Below, piece by piece: positions 12,414-19,491 of a stretch of DNA of 21,482 nt. The notes below the pieces were generated by a model. It searched no databases and had not been told where the DNA came from. It saw only the letters and a program-made list of their open reading frames with translations. Numbering within the stretch: the stretch's first letter is position 1; each line of letters starts with the position of its first letter. This DNA comes from a virus. The position numbers and the translations under genes are program-made. The stretch lies in IMG/VR virus record IMGVR_UViG_3300046809_000192, positions 1-21,482 of that record; one strand, given 5' to 3'.

Positions 12414-12771
12414 CGTCGAAGCCGTGTTGGCGCCGTGGGCAGAGTCGACCTTCGGTGTCTTCAGCGCTGCGGAGACCCCCGCAGATCTGGAGACGCGCCT
12501 CCCCGTCATCCGCATTGAGCGGGGCGGGGGAGCCGACGACCGATTCAGTAAGAGCCCGCGGGTGTTCGTCGACGTCTTTGCGGAGACGGAGGACGAGGCC
12601 CGAACGCTCGCGAACCGCGTGCGTGACGCGCTGCTGTTCCTCCGCGGACCCGTGAACGGCGCCGTCATCCGTGACGTCCGATGCGACTCCGGTCCCTCCC
12701 GGCAGCCGTGGGTGAACGAATCCGTTTACCGTCGCGGAGCCACGTACACCGTGAGCCTCCGGGACGCCTAA
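12406..12771 (+). CDS. Tail terminator protein
   Basis: This 121-aa protein starts at GTG (12406), overlapping the previous gene by 8 nt. It fits the tail terminator family (lambda U / SPP1 gp17 type), which caps the tail tube and docks to the neck: VEAVLAPWAESTFG, RLPVIRIERGGGADDRF, then PRVFVDVFAETEDEARTLAN, a strand-helix pair found in this family, and a C-terminal strand RRGATYTVSLRDA. It directly precedes the major tail protein, as expected. There is no strong sequence motif, so order carries much of the evidence. Confidence 0.75.
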   Translation: MPDVEAVLAPWAESTFGVFSAAETPADLETRLPVIRIERGGGADDRFSKSPRVFVDVFAETEDEARTLANRVRDALLFLRGPVNGAVIRDVRCDSGPSRQPWVNESVYRRGATYTVSLRDA

Positions 12772-12835
12772 ACCACTAACCACCTGACCCGACGTCGACG
12801 AGGCGCGCGGGTCCCTCGCATGCCCTGGAGGGCAC

Positions 12836-13429
12836 GTGCCCGATACCCGGAATGCCGACCTGACGTTCGGCGCAACCGACTACCTGATGTACCTGGCGCC
12901 CCTGAACACCGTCGCCCCGACCGCTTTCGCGGACCCCGCAACGGCGTGGATCAACCTTGGGTGGGTGACCACCGACGGCGGACTCTTCAAGATCGACGAA
13001 GAGACGAAGGACGTCGACGCCGCGGGCAGTCTGGAGCCGATCCGGACCCTGATGACCAAGTCGACGAAGAGCCTTCAGGTCACCTTCCTGGAGGGTCTGA
13101 ACCCGGTCGTCCGGTCGCTCTACGACAACGTCCCGGTCGCATCTCTGGAGCCGACGACCGGCGTCACGTCGTACGAGCTGCCCGACAAGCCGGCCGACCT
13201 GCGGTACGCGTTCATCGCCGACACGATGGACGGCGACAAGCGCATGCGCTTCTACATGCCGAACGGCAAGGTGACGGAGCGCGGCGACGAGCAGCCCCAG
13301 ACCAGCGACGTCATGAACGTGCAGATGACGTTCAAGTTCTACAAGGGCGCGAGTGGCGCGGCCGTGAAGCGCTTCATCGACTACGGCGACGTGGACGTCT
13401 CGGGCTTCTTCCCCTCGTCCGGCGGCTGA
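12836..13429 (+). CDS. Major tail (tube) protein
   Basis: This 197-aa protein starts at GTG (12836) close behind GGAGG. It is beta-rich with the pattern of tube proteins: WINLGWVTTDGGLFKIDEE, then a lone helix-strand core (STKSLQVTFLEGLNPVVRSL), then MRFYMPNGKVTERGDEQ, the N-G-x-V turn common in siphovirus tube subunits, and QMTFKFYKG. The subunit stacks in hexameric rings to make the tail tube. Its position after the terminator protein and before the chaperone pair is standard. A perfect 11-bp hairpin follows within 22 nt of its stop, which fits high expression of this gene with reduced read-through. Confidence 0.88.
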   Translation: MPDTRNADLTFGATDYLMYLAPLNTVAPTAFADPATAWINLGWVTTDGGLFKIDEETKDVDAAGSLEPIRTLMTKSTKSLQVTFLEGLNPVVRSLYDNVPVASLEPTTGVTSYELPDKPADLRYAFIADTMDGDKRMRFYMPNGKVTERGDEQPQTSDVMNVQMTFKFYKGASGAAVKRFIDYGDVDVSGFFPSSGG

Positions 13430-13450
13430 TCCATCAGTCCCTCATGAACC

Positions 13451-13486
13451 AGCGGGGCCCGTATCTGCGCGGGTCCGGGCCCCGCT
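13451..13486 (+). terminator. Perfect 11-bp hairpin after the major tail gene
   Basis: AGCGGGGCCCG (13451-13461) and CGGGCCCCGCT (13476-13486) are perfect complements around a 14-nt loop. The hairpin lies between the major tail gene and the tail chaperone gene. It lacks a T-run. A partial terminator here would set a high ratio of tube protein to chaperone and tape measure; it could also protect the upstream mRNA from decay. Confidence 0.75.
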
Positions 13487-13549
13487 CGCACTACACCACT
13501 GACCCGCGCTAGTCGACTGACGCACCCCTGACATAGGAGACCCGCGCGC

Positions 13550-13873
13550 ATGACCACTGAGATCACCCCCGCTGAGGCGCAGGAGACGGAAGCGACCGAG
13601 GAGTACGTCACGGCGTCCCTCGCCGGAAAGCCGATCCGCGTCAAGACCGTCGAATACTGGCGACCGTCGTTCCTGCGCGCGCTGCGCCAGGGCGACTACG
13701 ACATGTGGGCGGAGGGCGCGATCCACCCCGACGACGTGGACAAGTTCGTCGACGCGGACGCGACCTTCAAGGAGATCAACGAGTTCACGTCGGAGGCCAT
13801 GAGCGCCGCGGGCGAGGCCCCGGGAAAGTCTGGCGGACCCTCGCGACCCTCGACGCGCACCCGGAAGCGCTAG
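13550..13873 (+). CDS. Tail assembly chaperone, short form (G-like)
   Basis: This 107-aa protein starts at ATG after AGGAG. An acidic N-terminus (ITPAEAQETEATEEYV) is followed by a strand-rich core (ASLAGKPIRVKTVEYWRPSF), then helices (VDKFVDADATFKEINEFTSE). It ends in a basic tail (RPSTRTRKR) read only when no frameshift occurs. In long-tailed phages the short chaperone and its frameshifted extension coat the tape measure while the tail tube forms. The slip site GGGAAAG is at 13822-13828, fifteen codons before the stop. The position immediately upstream of the tape measure is standard. Confidence 0.86.
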   Translation: MTTEITPAEAQETEATEEYVTASLAGKPIRVKTVEYWRPSFLRALRQGDYDMWAEGAIHPDDVDKFVDADATFKEINEFTSEAMSAAGEAPGKSGGPSRPSTRTRKR

Positions 13874-14280
13874 AGGCAGACCTCCTCCGCTACTTCAACG
13901 TCGACGTCCTCGACGTTTACCGCGGGCGGATGTCCATGCGCAGGCTGCGGGTGCTCATCGAGCATCTGCCGTCGGAGAGCGCGACATTGACCGCGATTCG
14001 CCGGGAGATGCCTGCAAGCGCGCTGGAGCGTGCGACCGAAGAGCACCGACCGGACCTCGCTCCCTGGAGCGGTACCGAGGTGCTTCTCGCGACGCTGACG
14101 GACGAGGTCCGTCTCCTCCGCATGATCACGATTGCTGCTAACGGCGGGACGCCGGAGCCGTTCACACCAACGCCACGACCGGGCATTCCCCCGAAGTCCG
14201 CGCAGCAGCGCAAGGGACTTACAGACGAGCAGCGCCGCGCGCTTGACCCGCGGCTGAGAAATCAGACGCAGGAGGCGTGA
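13550..14280 (+). CDS. Tail assembly chaperone, frameshifted long form (GT-like)
   Basis: Reading 13550-13828 and then slipping back one base to continue from 13828 gives a 243-aa fusion: 93 residues shared with the short form, then VWRTLATLDAHPEALEADLL and so on, to a TGA at 14280. The second part has no start codon or ribosome-binding site of its own close to its beginning, and it is helix-rich (MRRLRVLIEHLPSESATLTA; EVLLATLTDEVRLLRMITIA) with a polar C-terminus (KSAQQRKGLTDEQRRALDPR). In lambda the equivalent extension binds the tape measure. Its stop overlaps the tape measure ATG, so the long form and tape measure are coupled. Confidence 0.84.
13822..13828 (+). promoter_or_regulatory. -1 ribosomal frameshift slip site GGGAAAG
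   Basis: The heptamer has the X-XXY-YYZ form in the correct phase: the zero frame reads GGA AAG from 13823. Slipping back one base gives GGG AAA, so both tRNAs keep most of their pairing. The -1 frame is then open for 150 residues. Confidence 0.88.
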
Positions 14281-17200
14281 TGGCGGGCGACCTTGACATC
14301 GTCGGTGGGGCAGCGGTCGACGTTGTCCCCATCGTCCCCAACTTCCACAACAAGCTGAAGGCCCTAGTCCTTCCCATCGCGGATCGGGTCGGCGAGGAAG
14401 CCGGCAGGCGCATGGGGGAGGCGATATCGAAGAACATCGTGATCGCCATCCCCGACGCGATCAACGAGGGTGGCAAGGTCGGTGTCCGGCTCGCTGGCCG
14501 ACAGGGTGACGACGCGGGCGGGGCGTTCGCGCGCTCCATCCGGCGGAAGCTCGAAGCCGCCTTCAAGGCGATGCCCAAGCTCGACGTCAGACTCGGAGAC
14601 ACAGGCGTTGACGCTGAACTCGCCCGCATCCGCGCCAAGTTGGAGCAGCTCTCCAACAAGAGGGTCGGCATCGACGTCTCGGCGGAGGACGCTGAAGCCG
14701 AGATAACGCGCCTGGAGGCCAAGCTCCAGGAGCTTGGGGCGCAGCACCCGAACGTAGCGGTCCGTGCAGACACAGCAGCCGCTCGCGCTGCTCTCGCGGA
14801 GATCCGCGCGGAGATCGCGGCCGTCGGCGGTCGCAAGACGATCGCCCTGGAGGTGGACGGGGCTTTCGGCGCGAAGCTGCGTGCGGTCGTGGCGGAAGCT
14901 CAGGCGTCCATTCCGAACATCAACATCGACGCTGACACATCTCCTGCACGCGCTGAGGTTCAGGCGCTACGCGAACGACTGGCACTGCTGTCGGACGTCC
15001 GCGTCGGAATCGACGTCGACGCCGGCGAGGCACTGGCAGAGATCCAGGCCATTCAGACGCGGCTAGAGATCCTCGCGATTCAGCACCACGACATCGACGT
15101 TCGGGTAGATGCTGCCCGCGCGGCTGCACAGCTCGCCGCACTGGACGCCGAAGTCGATTCGGTCAAGATCATGCACATCAAGGCTCTGGCGGATACGTCC
15201 GGAGCCTCGTCGGCCCTCATGGGGCTCGGTGTGCAACTGGCCATCCTGACGGCCATCCCGCTCGGTCCGGTCCTCGCTGCTGGCATCGGCGCAATCGCCT
15301 CCGCAGCTGTTGCGGCTGGAGCTGGTGTCGGCGTCCTGGCGCTGGCAGCTGTACCCGCCATCAAGGGCGTCACGACGGCGATTCAGGCGAAGACAGCCGC
15401 GGACAAGGAAGCTTCCACAGCGTCGGACAACTCCGTCGCCGCGAGCAACCGAGCCGCACAGAGCGCCCTCCAAATGGTCGGCGCACAACAGGCGCTGACC
15501 GCTGCTCACCGCAACGCAGCACGTTCGATCGCTCAGGCCAACGCGCAGATCGAGAGCGCGGAACGCGCCGTGGCACAGGCCTCTCAGCGTGCCGCGGAAC
15601 AACGCCGGCAGGCTGCCGAGAGCGTTGTCCAGGCGGAGCGGTCCCTCGCCGACGCTCAGCGCCAGGAGCAGCAAGCACAGACGGATCTGACGCAGGCTCG
15701 GAAGGACGCCGCCCAGCAGCTCGCCGACCTGAACGACAAGCTGACTGACGGAAAGCTCGCAGAGCGCGACGCCACCCTCCGTGTGACGGAGGCTGAAGAG
15801 CAGCTCAACCAGACGCGGCAGGCGTACGACGCCGGCACCGCGTCTGACACGGACCTCGCGCGCGCCCAACTGTCGTACGACCAGGCGGTGCAGGCTCAGA
15901 AGGAACAGTCCAAGAGCTACAAGCAGTTGCAGATCGACGCGAAGGCAGCGGAGAAGGCGGGCGTCAACGGCAACGCCAACGTCAAGACGGCTGCACAGCA
16001 GCTCGCCGACGCGCAGCAGAACGTAAAGGACCAGGTCAAGGGGCTCGCGCAGGCTCAGAAGGACGCTGCCCGAGCGGAGGTGGACGCCGCACAGACCGTT
16101 GCCGACGCACAGCGGAACCTCGCGGACGCAGTCCAGAACGCGGCGAACACTCAGGTCGACGCCGCGGACTCGATCGCGACTGCGGAGCGTGGTGTCGAGT
16201 CGGCTCGTCTGTCCAGCAGCAACGCCACGAGCACAGCGACCACGAAGGCCGACGAGTACAAAAAGGCCCTCGCGAAGCTAACGCCGGATCAGCGTGACCT
16301 CTACGGCTCGCTCGCCGGCCCGAAGGGTCTGACGAAGGCCTTCAAGGACTGGTCGACGTCGCTCCAGCCGGACGTTCTGCCGCTCTTCACGCGGGGCGTC
16401 GACGGGGCGAAGAACTCATTGCCGGGACTGACGCCGCTCGTCAAGACCGCAGCGGACGCCGTGGGGATCCTCATCGACAAGGCGTCGACGTCGCTGAAGT
16501 CGCCTTTCTGGACTGGATTCAAGGACGACATCAACGAGAACGCGAAGCCTGCGATCCTCGGACTCGGAATTTCGTTCGGCAACGTCCTTGCAGGGATGGC
16601 CGGAATTGTCGACGCCTTCCTCCCGCACATGGATGGAATATCGTCGACGATGGAGCGGATAACGGGGCGGTTCGCCAACTGGGGGAAGAGTCTCAAGGGC
16701 AGCCCGGACTTCGAGAAGTTCCTGAAGTATGTTAAGGATGCGTCGCCCGGACTTGCCGAATTCCTGGGGGACTTGCTGTCGACGACGCTCGACGTAGCTC
16801 AGGCGCTTTCGCCACTGAGCCAGTTGGCATTCCAGGTCTTCAAGCCGGTACTCGACGGCCTGTCGTGGCTCGCGATCCACGCTCCTGGGGTTATTCAAGT
16901 CCTGTGGGGGCTCTACACCGTCAACAAGGCGATCCAACTTGGTATGGCTGCATTCGCCATTGCCATGGGAATCTACGAAATCGCCGTTGCTGGCGCGACG
17001 TTGGTGACGAGCGGGTGGGCGGCAGCAATCCAGGCGACGGGCATTGTCCCACTGATCGAGGCAATCGTCCTCGTCGTGGCGCTGCTCGTCCTCGGAATCA
17101 TCTGGGCGTACAAGAATGTCGGGTGGTTCCGCACTGCCGTTGACACCTCCTGGCACTTCATTCGCGACGTCACGGTCTGGCTCTGGGAAAAGGCGCTGAA

Positions 17201-19307
17201 GCCGGTATTCCAGGGCATATGGATGCTGATCAAGCTGGTCGGCGACATCGCCGTCTGGTTGTGGCAGAAGGCGATATCCCCGGCGTTCGAAGCTATCTGG
17301 CTAGCGGCGCGAATCCTCTTCGCGATAGTCGTTACGGCCGTTCTGGCACCCATGTGGCTCGCCTTCCAAGCTCTCGGCCTGATCTCCATGTGGCTATGGG
17401 AGAAGGCACTAAAGCCGTCTCTGGGGTTCATCGGAGCGTTGGCGGTATGGATTTGGAAGAACCAGCTTCAGCCGTTCTTCCAAAGCATGTGGGACGCGAT
17501 CCAGTGGGTCGGCGACAAGTTCAAGTGGATGTACGACCACGCGATCAAGCCGGTATCCGAATGGATCGGCAGCAAGGTGAAAGCCCTATGGGACAGCTGG
17601 CTTTCCCCGGCATTCTCGTCTATCTGGGACGGAATCCAGTGGCTCGGAGGCAAGTTCAAGTGGCTGTACGACAAGGGCGTCAAACCCATCGTCGACGACA
17701 TAGCCAGCGCCTTCAAGTCGATGGGCAAGAGCATCAAGGCGGCGTGGGATGACGTAGTTGACCACTCCAAGACGCCCGTCAACTTCATCATCAAGTGGGT
17801 GTACACCAACGGCATCAAGGCCGTTTGGGACAAGGTGGCTTCCTTCGTCGGACTCGACAAGCTGCCTGCCGCACCGAAACTCCTCGCGGCCGGCGGAACC
17901 GTCGGCAACGGCTGGGGTCCCGCAGTCCCGATGAAGACGAACCGTCCGACGGCAATCGTCGGCGAGGGAAACCCGCGGTACCCGGAGTACGTCATCCCGA
18001 CGGATCCGAAGTACCGGGGCCGCGCGCAAGCGCTGCACCGTCAGGCGGGTACGCAGCTCCTCGAATCAGGCGGAGTTCTCGGGGGCGTCTGGGACTGGAC
18101 CCGGGACACTGTTTCTGACGTCGTAGGAAAGGGCGTCGATTGGGCGAAGACCGGAGCGGATCTCCTCACCGACCCCTCGTCGGTCTGGAAGAAGCTCACG
18201 GGCCCGATCCTCAACAAGGTCTCGGACGGCGTCGGCTCGTCCCGCATGGGCAAGGCGCTGACGCAGTACCCGACGAAGATGGTCGCGGGTCTGAAGGACA
18301 AGATCGTCACTGCCGCGGAGTCGTTCCTCTCCAGCGGGAGCGGCGGAGGCGGACAGTGGATCAAGCCCGTCAACGTCCCTTACGGCACGCGCTTCGGTGT
18401 CTCCGGACCCATGTGGTCGTCCGGCCATCACACGGGCCTGGACTTCCCGGCGTCGATCGGGACTCCGGTCCACGCGGTGGCCGACGGTGACGTAACGGGT
18501 GCCGCGAGCGGAGGCCCGTACGGCAACCACGTGATCGTCTCCCACGGCGGGGGCCTGGCGTCGCTCTACGCCCACATGTCGAAGATCCTGACGGCAGTCG
18601 GCAAGCACGTGACGCAGGGCCAGGAGATCGGCAAGGTCGGCGCGACGGGCAACGTCACCGGTGCACACCTCCACCTGGAGGCACGCGTCAACGGCGCGGC
18701 CGTCGACCCGATGCCATACCTGACGGGATCGAAGGGCTTCACCGCTGGCGCAGCCGGTACGGCGCAGAAGTACGCGAAGGGCATGCTCGGCCAACACGGC
18801 TGGGACGCAGGGCAGTTCGGTCCGCTCAAGTCGCTGTGGCAGGGCGAGTCCGGTTGGAACTACCGGGCGAAGAACCCCTCGTCGGGTGCGTACGGCATCC
18901 CGCAGGCGCTCCCCGCGTCGAAGATGGCGTCCGCCGGCTCCGACTGGCTGACGAACTACGCGACGCAGATCCGTTGGGGTCTCGGTTACATCGACGACCG
19001 GTACGGCACGCCGGCCAACGCCTACTCCAAGTGGATGGCACGCAGCCCGCATTGGTACGACGACGGAGGCATGCTCCCGACGGGCCTGTCCCTCGTCGCG
19101 AACGGAACCGGCTCCCCGGAGCCCGTGTTCACCGGATCCCAGTGGTCCGACATCCGCGCGGCGAAGAGCGGTGGCGGGACGAGCACGATCCACGCGGACG
19201 TGAAGGTCTTCATCGGAGACCGCGAGATCACGGACATCGTCGACACCCGCATTGAGCTGCACGAGGACTCGACAGCTTCGGCAATCACTACTGGAAGGTG
19301 GGTCTGA
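14280..19307 (+). CDS. Tape measure protein with M23 peptidase and lytic transglycosylase domains
   Basis: The 1675-aa protein sets tail length. The ATG at 14280 (GGAGG 4 nt upstream) is preferred to the GTG at 14277. In order: seven tandem units of about 28 residues (100-297; strand such as VGIDV then helix such as AEAEITRLEAKL); a hydrophobic segment (about 312-361); an Ala/Gln-rich coiled coil (about 366-660); a second hydrophobic part; Trp-rich repeats (967-1173, WLWEKALKP and variants). Next is an M23 metallopeptidase with all zinc ligands: H1384-xxx-D1388 and HLH (H1463, H1465). Last is a transglycosylase-like domain with catalytic-type E1523 in WQGESGWN and GAYGIPQ. The two wall-cutting domains would open peptidoglycan during DNA entry. 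The C-terminal tail (about 1600 on) resembles tail-tip anchors. Confidence 0.94.
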   Translation: MAGDLDIVGGAAVDVVPIVPNFHNKLKALVLPIADRVGEEAGRRMGEAISKNIVIAIPDAINEGGKVGVRLAGRQGDDAGGAFARSIRRKLEAAFKAMPKLDVRLGDTGVDAELARIRAKLEQLSNKRVGIDVSAEDAEAEITRLEAKLQELGAQHPNVAVRADTAAARAALAEIRAEIAAVGGRKTIALEVDGAFGAKLRAVVAEAQASIPNINIDADTSPARAEVQALRERLALLSDVRVGIDVDAGEALAEIQAIQTRLEILAIQHHDIDVRVDAARAAAQLAALDAEVDSVKIMHIKALADTSGASSALMGLGVQLAILTAIPLGPVLAAGIGAIASAAVAAGAGVGVLALAAVPAIKGVTTAIQAKTAADKEASTASDNSVAASNRAAQSALQMVGAQQALTAAHRNAARSIAQANAQIESAERAVAQASQRAAEQRRQAAESVVQAERSLADAQRQEQQAQTDLTQARKDAAQQLADLNDKLTDGKLAERDATLRVTEAEEQLNQTRQAYDAGTASDTDLARAQLSYDQAVQAQKEQSKSYKQLQIDAKAAEKAGVNGNANVKTAAQQLADAQQNVKDQVKGLAQAQKDAARAEVDAAQTVADAQRNLADAVQNAANTQVDAADSIATAERGVESARLSSSNATSTATTKADEYKKALAKLTPDQRDLYGSLAGPKGLTKAFKDWSTSLQPDVLPLFTRGVDGAKNSLPGLTPLVKTAADAVGILIDKASTSLKSPFWTGFKDDINENAKPAILGLGISFGNVLAGMAGIVDAFLPHMDGISSTMERITGRFANWGKSLKGSPDFEKFLKYVKDASPGLAEFLGDLLSTTLDVAQALSPLSQLAFQVFKPVLDGLSWLAIHAPGVIQVLWGLYTVNKAIQLGMAAFAIAMGIYEIAVAGATLVTSGWAAAIQATGIVPLIEAIVLVVALLVLGIIWAYKNVGWFRTAVDTSWHFIRDVTVWLWEKALKPVFQGIWMLIKLVGDIAVWLWQKAISPAFEAIWLAARILFAIVVTAVLAPMWLAFQALGLISMWLWEKALKPSLGFIGALAVWIWKNQLQPFFQSMWDAIQWVGDKFKWMYDHAIKPVSEWIGSKVKALWDSWLSPAFSSIWDGIQWLGGKFKWLYDKGVKPIVDDIASAFKSMGKSIKAAWDDVVDHSKTPVNFIIKWVYTNGIKAVWDKVASFVGLDKLPAAPKLLAAGGTVGNGWGPAVPMKTNRPTAIVGEGNPRYPEYVIPTDPKYRGRAQALHRQAGTQLLESGGVLGGVWDWTRDTVSDVVGKGVDWAKTGADLLTDPSSVWKKLTGPILNKVSDGVGSSRMGKALTQYPTKMVAGLKDKIVTAAESFLSSGSGGGGQWIKPVNVPYGTRFGVSGPMWSSGHHTGLDFPASIGTPVHAVADGDVTGAASGGPYGNHVIVSHGGGLASLYAHMSKILTAVGKHVTQGQEIGKVGATGNVTGAHLHLEARVNGAAVDPMPYLTGSKGFTAGAAGTAQKYAKGMLGQHGWDAGQFGPLKSLWQGESGWNYRAKNPSSGAYGIPQALPASKMASAGSDWLTNYATQIRWGLGYIDDRYGTPANAYSKWMARSPHWYDDGGMLPTGLSLVANGTGSPEPVFTGSQWSDIRAAKSGGGTSTIHADVKVFIGDREITDIVDTRIELHEDSTASAITTGRWV

Positions 19308-19308
19308 C

Positions 19309-19488
19309 GTGCCCGACGAGCCAACGACTGACGACGAAGGTGAAGGCGAGGTCGTTCCGCCCATCGTCGACTACACGCCGGAGGAGGTGGACCCCGATCC
19401 GGTGATCGTTCCGAGCACGCCAGAGAGCGACGACGGATCGTCCATCATCAACGACGGCCCGACGTACCCGGCACCCGGGGAGGGCTAA
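19309..19488 (+). CDS. Small acidic protein, 59 aa
   Basis: GTG at 19309, one base after the tape measure stop, follows AAGGTGGG by 6 nt. The product starts VPDEPTTDDEGEGEVVPP and ends NDGPTYPAPGEG. It is made mostly of Asp, Glu, Pro, Val and Ser, has no Lys or Arg, and is probably disordered. It lies where a distal tail protein gene often starts, but is far too short for one. It might be a flexible tail-tip peptide or a chaperone for the next protein. The next gene's ribosome-binding site lies in its last codons, so it belongs to the same operon. No family recognised. Confidence 0.62.
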   Translation: MPDEPTTDDEGEGEVVPPIVDYTPEEVDPDPVIVPSTPESDDGSSIINDGPTYPAPGEG

Positions 19489-19491
19489 GCA

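Noticed and set aside
18066-19364. 432-aa open frame on the minus strand
   Set aside because: It is antisense to the M23 and transglycosylase part of the tape measure, and its composition (Arg, Asp, Val rich) is that of a shadow frame.
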